38,365 nt of DNA from an uncultured Bacteroidales bacterium (GTDB taxonomy: Bacteria; Bacteroidota; Bacteroidia; Bacteroidales; P3), in assembly GCA_947175635.1 (NCBI GenBank), contig CAMWNM010000016.1, positions 1 through 38,365 of the forward strand. Direction: 5' to 3'. Position 1 is the first letter of the stretch; each line of letters starts with the position of its first letter. The notes beneath the pieces were generated by a model that did no database searches, had not been told where the DNA came from, and saw only the letters and a list, made by a program, of their open reading frames with translations. A program made the position numbers and the translations under genes. This document shows positions 17,809-28,690 of the stretch, piece after piece.

Positions 17809-17830
17809 GCGTTTCATTTTCCGGTTCCCT

Positions 17831-20377
17831 TTATCGGAGTTCTACCGAAAGAACCTCTTCGCCTTCCTTGTGGTCAACGCATACGGTCTTTCCGTGGGGA
17901 TTGCCGCCCTTGACCAAGGTCTCCGCCAGTTCGTCCTCTATATAGTGCTCGATGCAGCGGCGCAAGGGCCGTGCGCCCAAATCGGGATCCCAGCCTTTTT
18001 CCATCAGAAAATCCTTGGCGGCATCGGAGATTTCGATACCGGCGTCCATTTTCCGGAGGCGTTCCCTGAGTTTGTCCGTTTCGATGTCGATGATCTTGAA
18101 GATGTTCTCTTTGCTGAGGTTGTTGAATATCAGGATATCGTCGATACGGTTCAGAAATTCGGGAGAGAAGTGGCGTTTGAGCGCCTTGTCGATGATGCTC
18201 CGGCTCCATGCGCCCCGTGCGGCATCCTTGGCGGCGGTCTGAAAGCCCACGCCATCGCCGAATTCGCGTAATTGGCGCGAACCGAGGTTGGAGGTCATGA
18301 TGATGATGGTGTTCTTGAAATCGACTTTACGTCCGAGGCCGTCGGTCAGCTGTCCGTCTTCCAATACCTGTAACAACAGGTTGAAGATATCGGGATGCGC
18401 CTTTTCTATTTCATCGAAAAGCACAATCGAATAAGGCTTGCGCCTGACTTTCTCGGTCAGTTGTCCGCCATCCTCATAGCCCACATAACCAGGAGGCGAA
18501 CCGATGAGCCGCGATACGTCGAATTTCTCCATGTATTCGCTCATGTCCACCCGGATCAGTGCGTTTTCGGAATTGAACATATACTGGGCCAGAGACTTTG
18601 TGAGATAGGTCTTGCCCACGCCCGTGGGGCCGAGGAAGATAAAACTGCCGATGGGGCGGGAGGGGTCCTTGAGGCCGGTGCGGTTGCGGCGTATGGCGCG
18701 AACCAGTTTGTGGATGGCCTCGTCCTGCCCGATTACCTTTCCCTCCAACACTTCTTCCATTCTGAGCAGTTGTTCCATCTCGTTCTGGGCCACTTTCTGA
18801 ATCGGAATGCCCGACATCATCGCCACCACCTGCGTGATATCCTCTTCGCTCACTTCCGGGCGGTTGGCCTCGTTTTCGGCTTCCCATTCGCGGTTGGCCG
18901 TCTCCAATTCCTTCTTGAGGTTTTCCAATTCGTCCCGTATCTTGGCCGCTTCCACGAACTGCTGTTCCTTCAAGGCCGCTTCCATGGATTTCTTGGCCTG
19001 AACCGCCTTTTCTTCCAGTTCGGTAAGCGCTTCGGGAACATCGGACTGGCTGAGCCTAACCCTTGCTCCGGCTTCGTCTAGGGCATCGATGGCCTTGTCC
19101 GGCAACACCCGGTCGGTGATATAACGGTTCGTGAGTTCCACACAGGCTTTGAGCGCCTGCTCGCTGTAGCGAACCAGATGATGGTCTTCGTAGCGCCCCT
19201 GTATGTTGTGCAGTATCTCAAGGGTTTCTTCCGGAGAAGTGGCTTCCACCAATACCTTCTGGAAGCGGCGTTCCAGTGCGCCGTCTTTTTCGATGCTCTG
19301 GCGGTATTCGTCTAAGGACGTGGCGCCGATGCACTGGATTTCTCCCCGTGCGAGGGCCGGTTTGAACATGTTGGAAGCATCGAGCGCGCCCGAAGTGTTG
19401 CCCGCCCCCACGATCGTGTGGATTTCATCGATGAAGATGATGATTTCGGGATGCTTGTGCAGTTCGTTGATGATGGCCTTCATCCGCTCTTCAAACTGCC
19501 CTCTGTATTTGGTGCCGGCCACCACCGAAGCGATATCGAGCGTAATGATGCGTTTGTTTTTCAGGATACGGGGCACTTTGTGATCGGCGATGCGTTGGGC
19601 AAGGCCTTCGGCGATGGCCGATTTACCCACGCCGGGTTCCCCTATCAGGATGGGATTGTTCTTTTTGCGCCGGCTCAGGATCTGGATGATGCGGTTCAGT
19701 TCCTTTTCTCTGCCCACCACGGGATCAAGCAGTTTTTCGATGGCCGAACGGGTGAGATCCTTGCCGAAATTGTCCAGCGCGGGCGTGTCGGTTTTGGCGT
19801 TGGTCGCTTTCGGCGTGTCGTCTTGCGGGGATTGGGCGCCGGACTTGTTTTCCGCGTCCTCGCCGTACTCGTGCATTCCGATACCTTCCTCCATGGCGGA
19901 GGGATTTTTCGGGTTGTTGGAGACGGAAGTCTTCGACAGACGGCCGTTTATCAACGCATGGGTAATGCCCATTGAATTGAGGAGGGCGGTTACGCCGTAT
20001 TCCCCGTTTTTGAGAATGGCCAGCAGGGCGTGTTCCGGCTCCACCTGATTCTGTTGGTGATCCGGTTGGAGCCGGAAACTTTCCAACACCATCACTTTCA
20101 TGACTTGTTCCAAATGGCTGTCGAGCGGAAGATTCAGGTTCCGTTTTTCCGGATCGGCGGGGCGGTGTTCGGGGCGGATGGATTCTTCCAGCCTTTGGCG
20201 GAATACCGGTATGTCCAGACCACACTGCCGCAGCAGTTCGGCGGCACGGTTGTCGGCATGGCGGAGCATGCCCAGCACGATATGACCCGGGCCAACGTAA
20301 TTGTTGCCGATACGGTTGGCTTCTTCCATGCCGTAGTTCAATATAGTCTTGAGTTGTTCGGAGAGGTTGATTTCCAT
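17831..20377 (-). CDS. clpC: Clp protease ATP-binding subunit ClpC
   Basis: Hsp100 AAA+ unfoldase that feeds proteins into ClpP. The 848 residues comprise an N-terminal Clp repeat domain (1-145), an acidic linker of about 40 residues, D1 with Walker [14 protein letters not shown] and Walker [10 protein letters not shown], a middle region containing a UVR-type motif ([20 protein letters not shown]), and D2 with Walker [14 protein letters not shown] and Walker [13 protein letters not shown]. The VGF tripeptide after SNLGSRQL (FGDGVGFQ) is the ClpP-binding loop signature, which separates ClpC from ClpB. The UVR motif and short middle domain also argue for ClpC. It is convergent with smpB and divergent from gyrA. 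ClpP is not in the window. A clean -7 box lies 63 bases upstream. Confidence 0.95.
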   Translation of the reverse strand: MEINLSEQLKTILNYGMEEANRIGNNYVGPGHIVLGMLRHADNRAAELLRQCGLDIPVFRQRLEESIRPEHRPADPEKRNLNLPLDSHLEQVMKVMVLESFRLQPDHQQNQVEPEHALLAILKNGEYGVTALLNSMGITHALINGRLSKTSVSNNPKNPSAMEEGIGMHEYGEDAENKSGAQSPQDDTPKATNAKTDTPALDNFGKDLTRSAIEKLLDPVVGREKELNRIIQILSRRKKNNPILIGEPGVGKSAIAEGLAQRIADHKVPRILKNKRIITLDIASVVAGTKYRGQFEERMKAIINELHKHPEIIIFIDEIHTIVGAGNTSGALDASNMFKPALARGEIQCIGATSLDEYRQSIEKDGALERRFQKVLVEATSPEETLEILHNIQGRYEDHHLVRYSEQALKACVELTNRYITDRVLPDKAIDALDEAGARVRLSQSDVPEALTELEEKAVQAKKSMEAALKEQQFVEAAKIRDELENLKKELETANREWEAENEANRPEVSEEDITQVVAMMSGIPIQKVAQNEMEQLLRMEEVLEGKVIGQDEAIHKLVRAIRRNRTGLKDPSRPIGSFIFLGPTGVGKTYLTKSLAQYMFNSENALIRVDMSEYMEKFDVSRLIGSPPGYVGYEDGGQLTEKVRRKPYSIVLFDEIEKAHPDIFNLLLQVLEDGQLTDGLGRKVDFKNTIIIMTSNLGSRQLREFGDGVGFQTAAKDAARGAWSRSIIDKALKRHFSPEFLNRIDDILIFNNLSKENIFKIIDIETDKLRERLRKMDAGIEISDAAKDFLMEKGWDPDLGARPLRRCIEHYIEDELAETLVKGGNPHGKTVCVDHKEGEEVLSVELR

Positions 20378-20439
20378 TCGGTTCTATAAATTCTCGCGAC
20401 CGACAGCAACATACTGCCGGACAATGCTACAAAAACTTG

Positions 20440-20447
20440 CAAATATA
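20440..20447 (-). promoter_or_regulatory. clpC promoter -7 box
   Basis: Read on the minus strand this is TATATTTG followed by C, a perfect TAnnTTTG box, 63 bases before the clpC start. No good -33 TTTG is seen. No heat-shock CIRCE-type repeat was noticed. Confidence 0.5.
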
Positions 20448-20550
20448 AGGGTTTTCTTGGTAGATAGGGGAGGGGGCTTTCCGCAAAAGGGCGGAAAAAA
20501 CGGAGCTTGAAAGTCCGGTGGAAGTGTTAACAAAAAACGTGTTCCGGGGC

Positions 20551-20581
20551 TTGTGCAATGTGGTAAAAAAGCGTAATTTCG
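20551..20581 (+). promoter_or_regulatory. gyrA promoter
   Basis: TTG at 20551-20553, a 20-base spacer, then TAATTTCG at 20574-20581 (one mismatch from TAnnTTTG). It would start transcription near 20588, about 40 bases before gyrA. Confidence 0.45.
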
Positions 20582-20629
20582 TGTTTTAATCAAGTATTAG
20601 AATAAGCTCATTTACAGAAAGTTAATAAA

Positions 20630-23149
20630 ATGGAAGAAGCAGAAGGACACGGAAAGATAGTGCCGGTTGACATAGAGAAGCATATGCAATCCGCTTATAT
20701 CGACTACTCTATGTCGGTTATTGTGGCTCGGGCCTTGCCCGATGTGCGGGACGGCATGAAGCCCGTTCACCGGCGTATTTTGTATGCGATGAACCAATCC
20801 GGCATCACCGCTTCGGGAGCCCATAAGAAGTCTGCCAGAGTGGTGGGGGATGTGCTCGGTAAGTACCATCCCCATGGCGACAGCTCCATCTACGGGGCCT
20901 TGGTGCGTATGGCGCAAGACTGGTCGATGCGTTATCCCCTGGTGGACGGTCAGGGTAACTTCGGTTCCATCGACAACGATCCGCCGGCGGCCATGCGTTA
21001 TACCGAGGCCAGGATGCGTAAGATCGCCGAGTCGCTGTTGGAAGACATAGACGAGGATACGGTGGATATGCAGGCCACTTTCGACGATTCGGGCAAGGAG
21101 CCCACCGTGCTGCCCAGCCGGATCCCCAATCTTTTGGTGAACGGCGCCTCGGGTATCGCCGTAGGGATGGCCACCAATATGGCGCCCCACAACATGAGCG
21201 AGGTCTGCGACGGTATAGTGGCCTATATCGATAACAACGACATCACGGTAGAGGAACTGATGCAGTACGTCAAGGCGCCCGATTTCCCCACAGGCGGCGT
21301 GATTTACGGGTACAACGGCGTGCGCGATGCGTTTATGACCGGTATGGGCCGGGTGGTGATCCGCGGGGAGGCCGAAATCGAGACCACCGAGAGCGGCCGC
21401 AACCAGATCATCGTCCGTTCCATTCCCTATATGGTGAACAAGTCGGAGATGATTCAGAAGATAGCCGGCCTGGTTACAGACAAGCGTATCGACGGTATCG
21501 TGGACATCCGCGACGAATCCAAGCGTGATGTGCGTATCGTGTTCGATCTCCGTCATGACGCCGTGCCCAACGTGGTGCTCAACAAACTCTATCAGCAGTC
21601 TGCCTTGCAGACCTCGTTCAGCGTCAACAATATCGCGCTGGTGCATGGAAAACCCTGCCTGTTGAACCTCAAGGATTTGATACTGAACTTTGTGGAACAT
21701 CGCCACGAAGTGGTGGTAAGGCGTACCAAGTTCCGTCTGGCCGAAGCCGAAGCCCGCGCCCATATTCTGGAAGGTTTGCTGAAGGCGTTGGATCATCTGG
21801 ACGCCATCATCGACCTGATTCGTTCCTCACGTACCATCGACGAGGCCAGGCAAGGTCTGGTGGATAAATTCGCGCTTTCCGAAATACAGGCCAAGGCCAT
21901 TGTGGAAATGCGTCTGGGGCAGCTTACCGGTTTGGAACGCGAGAAATTGCAAAGCGAATACGACGAAAAGCAACGTCTCATCGCCGAATACAACGCCCTT
22001 TTGGCCGACAAAGCCAAACGCATGGCCGTGGTAAAAGACGAGATCCTCGAAATCAAGGCCAAATACGGCGACGAACGCCGCACGCGCATCGTGTATGATT
22101 CGGCCGACTTCAATATCGAAGACACCATTCCCGACGAAGACATGGTGATCACCATTTCCCACATGGGCTACATCAAACGCACCCGCTTGGCCGAATACCG
22201 CCGCCAGAACAGGGGCGGCAAAGGCATGAAGGGTTCCGATGTGCGTACCGAAGACTTTGTGGAACACCTTTTCGTGGCTTCGATGCACAATTACATGCTC
22301 TTCTTCACCGAACAGGGCAAGTGCTTCTGGATGCGTGTGTTCGATATTCCGGAAGGTTCGCGCCAGTCGAAAGGCCGCGCCCTGCAGAACGTTATCAACA
22401 TTGCCGCCGACGATAAGGTAAAGGCCTGCATCAACGTCAAGACCCTTAAGGACGAGCAGTACATCAACAACAACTACATCGTGCTCTGCACCAAGAAAGG
22501 GATTATCAAGAAAACCTCGCTTGAGGCATATTCCCGTCCCCGTCAGAACGGTATCATCGCCGTTACGGTAAGGGAAGGCGACCAGTTGCTCGAGGCCCGT
22601 CTCACCAGCGGCTCTTCGGTAATCATGATGGCGCTCCGCTCGGGCAAGGCCATCCGCTTCCCCGAAAGCAAGGTGCGTCCCATGGGACGCGGTGCGTCGG
22701 GTGTGAGGGGCATCACCTTGGCCGGCGAGAATGACGAGGTGGTAGGCATGATTTGTCTCGATTCGGCCGAAAGCGATGTGCTGGTGGTATCCGAAAAGGG
22801 CTTCGGAAAACGTTCCTCCTTTGAGGATTACCGCGAGACCAACCGCGGCGGAAAAGGGGTGAAGACCATCAACGTTACCGATAAGACCGGGGCTCTGATC
22901 GCCATCAAGGATGTAACCGATATGGATGATCTGATGATTATCAACAAGTCGGGCATTATCCTGCGGATGGCCGTGAAAGACCTCCGCGTGGTGGGCCGCG
23001 CCACACAGGGCGTGAAACTGATCGAACTCAAGGGCAAGGATTCCATCGCTTCGGTGGCCAAAGTGGCCATGGACGAAGAAGAGGGGGATGAAAATGCGCC
23101 CGATGCCGAAGGCGGAGACGTTGAAGCGCCCGTTCAGCCGGAAGAATAG
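20630..23149 (+). CDS. gyrA: DNA gyrase subunit A
   Basis: Type IIA topoisomerase subunit that cuts and religates DNA; with GyrB it introduces negative supercoils. The 839 residues show the winged-helix core HRRILYAMN, the quinolone region [20 protein letters not shown], the active-site Tyr124 in [29 protein letters not shown], and a beta-pinwheel C-terminal domain with a GyrA-box form QNRGGKG (about residue 527) that supports gyrase rather than ParC. Repeated RGGKG motifs mark the blades. The acidic tail ([15 protein letters not shown]) is typical of GyrA. In the quinolone region Ser85 corresponds to E. coli Ser83 and is unchanged; Gly89 stands at the Asp87 position. It is followed 46 nt later by the TPR gene. 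Confidence 0.96.
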   Translation: MEEAEGHGKIVPVDIEKHMQSAYIDYSMSVIVARALPDVRDGMKPVHRRILYAMNQSGITASGAHKKSARVVGDVLGKYHPHGDSSIYGALVRMAQDWSMRYPLVDGQGNFGSIDNDPPAAMRYTEARMRKIAESLLEDIDEDTVDMQATFDDSGKEPTVLPSRIPNLLVNGASGIAVGMATNMAPHNMSEVCDGIVAYIDNNDITVEELMQYVKAPDFPTGGVIYGYNGVRDAFMTGMGRVVIRGEAEIETTESGRNQIIVRSIPYMVNKSEMIQKIAGLVTDKRIDGIVDIRDESKRDVRIVFDLRHDAVPNVVLNKLYQQSALQTSFSVNNIALVHGKPCLLNLKDLILNFVEHRHEVVVRRTKFRLAEAEARAHILEGLLKALDHLDAIIDLIRSSRTIDEARQGLVDKFALSEIQAKAIVEMRLGQLTGLEREKLQSEYDEKQRLIAEYNALLADKAKRMAVVKDEILEIKAKYGDERRTRIVYDSADFNIEDTIPDEDMVITISHMGYIKRTRLAEYRRQNRGGKGMKGSDVRTEDFVEHLFVASMHNYMLFFTEQGKCFWMRVFDIPEGSRQSKGRALQNVINIAADDKVKACINVKTLKDEQYINNNYIVLCTKKGIIKKTSLEAYSRPRQNGIIAVTVREGDQLLEARLTSGSSVIMMALRSGKAIRFPESKVRPMGRGASGVRGITLAGENDEVVGMICLDSAESDVLVVSEKGFGKRSSFEDYRETNRGGKGVKTINVTDKTGALIAIKDVTDMDDLMIINKSGIILRMAVKDLRVVGRATQGVKLIELKGKDSIASVAKVAMDEEEGDENAPDAEGGDVEAPVQPEE

Positions 23150-23195
23150 AAATCCAAAGTAAACAGATAACAAAACAGAGCAAATATCATTTATC

Positions 23196-24353
23196 ATGAA
23201 GAATAGAATTTTGTTGATTGCGCTGGTTGTCGTAGCCGTTATGGGAACCGGACGCGCACAGGAAAAAGCTGTGAAAGCGGCCAACCGCTATCTCTCTCAG
23301 CAGAAGATGAGCGAAGCGGCTTCCACCATCGACGCCGCCGTTCAGGATCCGTCCACCATCAATTCGTTGACGGCATGGATGACCCGGGGTAAAATCTATA
23401 CCGCTATCGCGGGCAATCCGTTGTTGGCGCGCGATTATCCCCAGGCCGCCGACCGGGCCAAGGAATCCTACGAAAAGGCCCTGCAGATCGATCCCTCCGA
23501 CAAGACGTTGGTGCTGATCCGTCAGGATGTGATCCGTCTTTCGGGCATCTTCTACGATCAAGGTGCCCTCCAGTACGAAAACCATGCTTTTGCCGATGCG
23601 GTCGCTTCTTTTGAAAAGTCCATGCAGGTTTCCATGCTGGAAGGCGATTACGACACCACCGCCGCGTTCAATGTGGCCCTGTGTGCCTCCAATGCCGGCG
23701 ATTTAGACAAAGCCATCGAATACTACGGTATCATGGTCAACAACGATTATCCGCTTTCGAATGCCTATACGGGCATGGCGGATGCCTATTTCAGAAAAGA
23801 CATGCGTGAGGAAGCTTCCAAGGTAATGGAAAAGGCGCTTGAACTTTTTCCCGACGACAAGAATGTGTACGTGGGAGCCTCTTCGGTTTACCTGCGGATG
23901 GGCGCCAACGAAAAGGCATCCGAAATGTTGAGCCGCGCTTTGGACAAATGGGGGGACGACGCTTCTTTCCAACTCTTTATCGGTATCGCATACGAAAACG
24001 ACAAACGTTACGAAGAAGCGGAAGCCGCCTATAAGAGAGCCTTGGAGATCAACCCCGAATACTATGAGGCTATCTTCAACCTCGGTGCTTTCTATGTAAA
24101 CAAAGGCATCCGGACCAGAGAAGAAGCCAATGCCCTGCCGTTGGAAGCCAGCGACGAATACGACCGTTTGGTGGACAAGTCGAAAAACGATTTCAACCAA
24201 GCCTTGCCTTACCTGCAGAAGATTATCGAGGTGCAGCCCGAAAACATGAATGTGCTGGTAACCATGCGCGATGTATATATGCAGCTTGGCAAGATAGAAG
24301 AAGCCAACGAAATCCGCACCAAGATAGAGGCTTTGGAAAACGCCGCGCAATAA
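23196..24353 (+). CDS. exported tetratricopeptide-repeat protein
   Basis: 385 residues with a signal peptide (KNRILLIALVVVAVMGTGRA-QEK) and no lipobox cysteine, so it is probably periplasmic. TPR-like helical pairs run through most of the protein. The clearest are about residues 110-260 (AFNVALCASNAGDLDKAIEYYG, AYTGMADAYFRKDMREEASKVMEKAL) and 255-300 (FIGIAYENDKRYEEAEAAYKRALEINPEYYEAIFNLG), with a final unit near 340-380. TPR arrays hold protein partners; no enzymatic motif is seen. It sits between gyrA and an S41 peptidase and ends at a terminator, so it may be transcribed with gyrA. Its partner and function are unknown. Confidence 0.85.
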   Translation: MKNRILLIALVVVAVMGTGRAQEKAVKAANRYLSQQKMSEAASTIDAAVQDPSTINSLTAWMTRGKIYTAIAGNPLLARDYPQAADRAKESYEKALQIDPSDKTLVLIRQDVIRLSGIFYDQGALQYENHAFADAVASFEKSMQVSMLEGDYDTTAAFNVALCASNAGDLDKAIEYYGIMVNNDYPLSNAYTGMADAYFRKDMREEASKVMEKALELFPDDKNVYVGASSVYLRMGANEKASEMLSRALDKWGDDASFQLFIGIAYENDKRYEEAEAAYKRALEINPEYYEAIFNLGAFYVNKGIRTREEANALPLEASDEYDRLVDKSKNDFNQALPYLQKIIEVQPENMNVLVTMRDVYMQLGKIEEANEIRTKIEALENAAQ

Positions 24354-24378
24354 GAGGCGGGTTTTCGTGAAAAATACA

Positions 24379-24409
24379 GGGTCGCATGTTCAACGTGCGA
24401 CCCCTTTTT
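24379..24409 (+). terminator. terminator after the TPR gene
   Basis: GGGTCGCA (24379-24386) pairs with TGCGACCC (24396-24403), loop of 9, followed by C and five T bases (24405-24409). It lies 13 bases before the S41 peptidase start, so that gene likely needs its own promoter in a very short space or read-through. Confidence 0.85.
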
Positions 24410-24422
24410 GTAATTTTACCCT

Positions 24423-26066
24423 ATGAGTCAGGACAACAATTACCGTTATAAGGCACTTACCGTCGCCTTGTTTTTTGTGGCGGGTATGCTTATGGGTGCC
24501 TTCATGATGCAAAGACGTATCGGCAGACTCAGGCCGGTGATAAATTATGTGCAAGGCGGCGGTGGCCCGGTTTCCAAGGTGGGGGCGGTGATGCGCATGA
24601 TAGAGGCCAATTATGTGGATACGGTAGATGGCGAGAAACTTACCACGGTGTCGCTTGATGCGGCCTTGCATAGTCTGGATCCGCATTCATCCTATATTCC
24701 GCCCAAGGAGTTTGAAAAGGCGGAAGAAGAGATACAGGGTAATTTTCAGGGGATCGGCGTGCAGTTTCGGGTGATAGACGATACGGTAACCATTATCATG
24801 CCCGTAAGCGGAGGCCCGTCGGAAAGAGTGGGTGTATTGCCCGCAGACCGCATCATCATGGCCGACGATGACACCCTTTCGGGCAAAAAGATGAGCACCG
24901 AGGCCATCATGAAAAAACTCAAGGGGCCTAAAGGCACCAAAGTGCGTCTGGCCTTGCAGCGGGCCGGCAATGCGGAGTTGATTTATGTTACGGTGAAACG
25001 CGATGTGATACCTACCTATAGCGTGGATGTGCATTTTGTGGTGGAAGACGGTATCGGATACGTAAAGGTGAGCAAATTTGCGGTTACCACGGCACGCGAA
25101 TTTGAAAAAGCGATGAAGGAGCTTGCCGGTGCGGGGGTAAGTAAAGTGATTGTGGATTTGCGGGCCAACGGCGGCGGTTTGCTTACCTCCAGTCTGGAGA
25201 TGGCCGATATGTTTCTCGAGGCCGATATGCCGATTGTCTATACCGAGGGGCGGAGCCGGCAGCGGATGGAGATCCGCGCCACCGGAAAAGGCCGCTACCG
25301 CGATATGGAAATGGTGGTGTTGCTCGACGAGTGGTCGGCCTCGGCCAGCGAGATTTTTGCCGGGGCGGTGCAAGACAACGACCGGGCCTTGGTGGTGGGC
25401 CGGCGTTCTTTTGGCAAAGGTCTGGTGCAGGAACAGATGGATTTGGGCGACGGCAGCGCGCTTCGGCTCACGGTGGCCCGGTATTACACCCCTTCGGGCC
25501 GTTGCATCCAGAAACCGTATCAGGGCAGTTACGAAGACTATGAGGCCGATTTGGCCCGACGCTATCTGAGCGGAGAAATGACAGGCACCGACAGTGCCTC
25601 GCATACTGATACGACAAAGTATTACACACGTAAAGGCAGGGTGGTGTACGGAGGCGGCGGTATCGAACCCGATGTGGTGATACCCTATAAGACCGACAGC
25701 CTGTTCGTTTATCAGAACCGCCTTTCCAACAGCGGCTGTTTCTACGATTTCTCTTTCCGCTATGTCAATCAGAACCGGAACGCGCTCAAAAAAGCCTATC
25801 CCTCCGCCGAAGCCTTTACCGACAACTTTGAAGTGGAGGGGAAACTGTTTGCCGATTTTCTCGCCTATACCGAAAAGAAAGGTATCGCGCAAGATTCCGC
25901 CAGTATAGCCCGATACGGCAATCAGATGCGGCTTACCCTCAAGGCTCTGATAGGACGGGACTTGTATGAAGACAAAGGTTTCTACCCCTCTTATCTGCAA
26001 CGTGACGATGATTTTCTCCGCGCCCTTGAAATACTTCGCGGGGCGGATATGCAAAACAACATTTAA
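24423..26066 (+). CDS. C-terminal processing peptidase (S41 family)
   Basis: 547 residues. A single N-terminal transmembrane segment or signal anchor (about 10-28, ALTVALFFVAGMLMGAFMM) would place the rest in the periplasm. The order is an N-terminal helical domain with LHSLDPHSSYIPPKEF, a PDZ domain (about 95-175, IQGNFQGIGVQF, GPSERVGVLPADRII), and the S41 catalytic core. The core has Ser307 (DEWSASASEIFAG) and Lys332 (RRSFGKGLVQ), 25 residues apart as in CtpA and Prc, plus the substrate motif VIVDLRANGGG. The C-terminal region of about 130 residues is of the longer Bacteroidetes form. It cleaves near exposed C termini of periplasmic or membrane proteins. The next gene follows after 11 nt. 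Confidence 0.93.
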   Translation: MSQDNNYRYKALTVALFFVAGMLMGAFMMQRRIGRLRPVINYVQGGGGPVSKVGAVMRMIEANYVDTVDGEKLTTVSLDAALHSLDPHSSYIPPKEFEKAEEEIQGNFQGIGVQFRVIDDTVTIIMPVSGGPSERVGVLPADRIIMADDDTLSGKKMSTEAIMKKLKGPKGTKVRLALQRAGNAELIYVTVKRDVIPTYSVDVHFVVEDGIGYVKVSKFAVTTAREFEKAMKELAGAGVSKVIVDLRANGGGLLTSSLEMADMFLEADMPIVYTEGRSRQRMEIRATGKGRYRDMEMVVLLDEWSASASEIFAGAVQDNDRALVVGRRSFGKGLVQEQMDLGDGSALRLTVARYYTPSGRCIQKPYQGSYEDYEADLARRYLSGEMTGTDSASHTDTTKYYTRKGRVVYGGGGIEPDVVIPYKTDSLFVYQNRLSNSGCFYDFSFRYVNQNRNALKKAYPSAEAFTDNFEVEGKLFADFLAYTEKKGIAQDSASIARYGNQMRLTLKALIGRDLYEDKGFYPSYLQRDDDFLRALEILRGADMQNNI

Positions 26067-26077
26067 AATATAACACA

Positions 26078-27265
26078 ATGAAAAAAGGCGTTTTTATTCG
26101 TACGTTGGCCATCTTGGGGCCGATTGCACTCCTTCAATCCTGCCATTTCCGTCAGGCGGCGCTTGTAGAGGCAAGTATAGAAGGCGGTTTGGCCGCCGAT
26201 ACGGCCTATATCCGCTATGCTCCTTTAAGCCGCACCGACTCTGCGGCTTTCGATACCCTTGTGTTGGAGAACGGCAAATTCTCCTGGAATCCCGATATCG
26301 ACGAACCGGTTGAGGTGCAGATAGAATTGGGACGCGACCGGAAATCCTACAAAGGCCGTCCGATGGCGGCTCCCTTGGCCTATTCCATGCGGTTTGTGGC
26401 CCAGCCCGATGAGAAAATCCGCTTGCAAGCCGTTTATGAAGACGGCTTTCTGGCCTACGATTTGGCCGGTTCCTACGATTTGGCCATGCAGTCGCGTATC
26501 CGTAACGAGGTGAAGGATGCCTATATCGCCGCCACCCGGTTGGGCGAAAGCATCCGGGAAGCTATGGCCGGCGGTGCCGAGAATGCCGATGAAGCCTATG
26601 TGGACAGCCTTTATGATGCGCTGGCCCGTTTCCGCAACCAAATCGGAGATGCCGCCTTGGATTATGTGCGGCAACATCCGGAACGGGTTCATGCCGCCTA
26701 TTTCCTGCTGACGCACCCCGAACGCGATACCTTCCTGACCTATTACCCGATATTGAAGGAAGACCTGCGCAACGGCAGGATGGCCGAACGCCTGGAGGCG
26801 GCCCGCAAGACAGCCGAGCGTATGCGCACCATTCGACAGAATGCCGAAAGACTTTCGCCCGGCGCACAGGCGCCCGACTTCACTTTGTTGGATCTGAAAG
26901 GCAGACCGGTAAAGCTTTCCGACTACAGCAACCGCCATGTGGTGATTGATTTTTGGGGTACATGGTGCCAGTGGTGCGTGAAAGGTATCCCCCAGATGAA
27001 AGCGGCCTATGCCAGACACAAAGGCAAGGTGGTGTTTTTAAGCATTGCCTGCCGGGACAAGGCCGAAAGGGTGCAGGCCTTTGTGGAAAGGGAACATATC
27101 GGCTGGATCAACGTGATGAACGATGACTTCGGCAACGATATCGCGCTGATGTACGGTGTGAGCGGCTTCCCCACCAAAATCCTTTTGGAACCCGGTCTTA
27201 AGGTGAAGAACCGCTATCTGGGCGAAGTGCCTGAATTCTATCAAGATCTTGACCAAATCAAATAA
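26078..27265 (+). CDS. TlpA-like thioredoxin-domain lipoprotein (DUF4369 N-terminal region)
   Basis: 395 residues. The signal peptide ends in a lipobox, ALLQSC, with Cys22 as the lipidated residue. The N-terminal half (about 30-135) resembles the DUF4369 beta domain common in Bacteroidetes. A helical linker follows, and then the TlpA/AhpC-type thioredoxin domain from about 270: APDFTLLDLKGRPVKLSDY, the redox motif WGTWCQWCVKGIPQM (CxxC as Cys-Gln-Trp-Cys) and the cis-proline segment VSGFPTKILL. It should act as a periplasmic thiol-disulfide reductase or resolvase attached to a membrane. The start lies 11 nt after the S41 gene, so they form an operon with the PhoH gene that follows after 18 nt. 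Confidence 0.92.
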   Translation: MKKGVFIRTLAILGPIALLQSCHFRQAALVEASIEGGLAADTAYIRYAPLSRTDSAAFDTLVLENGKFSWNPDIDEPVEVQIELGRDRKSYKGRPMAAPLAYSMRFVAQPDEKIRLQAVYEDGFLAYDLAGSYDLAMQSRIRNEVKDAYIAATRLGESIREAMAGGAENADEAYVDSLYDALARFRNQIGDAALDYVRQHPERVHAAYFLLTHPERDTFLTYYPILKEDLRNGRMAERLEAARKTAERMRTIRQNAERLSPGAQAPDFTLLDLKGRPVKLSDYSNRHVVIDFWGTWCQWCVKGIPQMKAAYARHKGKVVFLSIACRDKAERVQAFVEREHIGWINVMNDDFGNDIALMYGVSGFPTKILLEPGLKVKNRYLGEVPEFYQDLDQIK

Positions 27266-27283
27266 AGGAAAGGAGTGAAATCA

Positions 27284-28648
27284 ATGGCTGTAAAAAAAGA
27301 AAATCTGCGGAGCGCCAAGCCCGTGAGAACCAAACTGCCTAAGATATTTGTGCTGGACACCAATGTGTTGTTGCACGATTACAAGGCTTTGCATAATTTT
27401 CAGGAAAACGATATCGTCATTCCCATGGTGGATTTGGAAGAAATCGACCACTTCAAGAAGGGAAACGAACAGATCAATTTCAATGCCCGGGAAATCATGC
27501 GTTCTTTGGATAAACTCTCCGAAAAGGGTTTGTTTGAAAACGGTGTTTCGTTAGGCAAAGGAAAGGGTCGGCTTACCGTGATGTTGGGCCAAGGCATCAC
27601 AGAGGAGATGAAACGGGCCTCGATGGCCGACATCCCCGACCACCGTATTCTCGCCGTGGCATTGGATATTCAGAAAGCGCATCCCGAACGCACGGTGCGT
27701 CTGGTAACCAAAGACGTGAACCTCCGGATGAAAGCCAAGGCCTTAGGCATGCCGGCCGAAGATTACCTTACCGACAAGACCCCCGAAGAGTCGGATTTCG
27801 TGAAACGGAAAATTATCCGTGCCGCGGTTCCCGACAGCGTGGTGGCCCGGCTGTATGAGAAACCGGAAGGCGTTTCGGCCCAAGAACTTAAATTGAAGCC
27901 GGCCAACAACGAATATTTTGAACTGGAGGGTCAAAGCTCGCGTATGCCGGTGATGTACAACAGCCTTACCAAAAATGTGGTGCGTGTGGAGATGCCGAAT
28001 GTATCCGGCATTTCGCCGCGCAACGACGAGCAGGCTTGTGCGCTGGATGCGTTGATGCGTCCGCAGATACAGCTGGTGGCCTTGACCGGTGTGGCCGGAA
28101 CGGGCAAAACCTTGCTGGCCCTGGCCGCGGCCTTGGCGCAGTTGGACGATTTCAAATCGGTTTTGCTGAGCCGCCCCGTGATACCTTTGAAAAACCAGGA
28201 CATGGGCTTCTTGCCGGGGGATGCCAACGAAAAGCTGGCGCCCTATATGTTGCCGCTTTACGATAACCTGGCCGTGATAAAGAACAAGACCCGCATTTCC
28301 CAGCACGAATACGTCCGTATCGAGGAAATGCAGAAAAGCGGAGCCTTTCAGATAACGCCTCTTGCCTATATCCGTGGCCGGAGCCTGTCGGAAACGTTCT
28401 TTATCATCGACGAGGCGCAGAACCTCACCCCCCACGAAATAAAAACCATCATCACCCGTGCAGGGGAAGGCACCAAGATCGTTTTCACAGGCGATATACG
28501 GCAGATAGACTCTCCTTATCTGGATTCACGTTCCAACGGATTGAGCTATCTCTGCGACCGGATGTTCGGTCAGGAGGTGTTTGCCCACATCAACCTGCGC
28601 AAAGGCGAACGCAGCCCCTTGGCCGAAATAGCCGGAAAACTGCTGTAG
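27284..28648 (+). CDS. PIN-PhoH fusion ATPase (PhoH2 type)
   Basis: 454 residues joining an N-terminal PIN endonuclease domain (about 20-155: IFVLDTNVLLHD, MVDLEEIDHFKK, IPDHRILAVAL, LVTKDVNLRMKA) to a C-terminal PhoH P-loop ATPase (about 245-454: Walker A TGVAGTGKTLLA, RPVIPLKNQDMGFLPGD, Walker B ETFFIIDEAQNLTPHE, FTGDIRQIDSPYLD). PhoH2-type proteins have been described as RNA helicases and RNases. The frame opens at a GTG (27275), but the ATG at 27284 fits better: GGAG at 27271-27274 is one of the few Shine-Dalgarno-like sites in the window and is 9 bases from the ATG. It is the last gene of the run begun by the S41 peptidase and is closed by a strong terminator. Confidence 0.92.
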   Translation: MAVKKENLRSAKPVRTKLPKIFVLDTNVLLHDYKALHNFQENDIVIPMVDLEEIDHFKKGNEQINFNAREIMRSLDKLSEKGLFENGVSLGKGKGRLTVMLGQGITEEMKRASMADIPDHRILAVALDIQKAHPERTVRLVTKDVNLRMKAKALGMPAEDYLTDKTPEESDFVKRKIIRAAVPDSVVARLYEKPEGVSAQELKLKPANNEYFELEGQSSRMPVMYNSLTKNVVRVEMPNVSGISPRNDEQACALDALMRPQIQLVALTGVAGTGKTLLALAAALAQLDDFKSVLLSRPVIPLKNQDMGFLPGDANEKLAPYMLPLYDNLAVIKNKTRISQHEYVRIEEMQKSGAFQITPLAYIRGRSLSETFFIIDEAQNLTPHEIKTIITRAGEGTKIVFTGDIRQIDSPYLDSRSNGLSYLCDRMFGQEVFAHINLRKGERSPLAEIAGKLL

Positions 28649-28690
28649 CGCAAGTTTTTTTTGGGTTGATAAGCGGTCAACCTGTCACGG

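Noticed and set aside
17831-20377. ClpB disaggregase
   Set aside because: The UVR-type motif, the short middle region and the VGF ClpP-binding tripeptide indicate ClpC.
20612-21796. 394-codon minus-strand frame opposite gyrA
   Set aside because: Shadow frame; the translation is His/Gly/Val-rich and matches nothing, whereas the plus strand is clearly gyrA.
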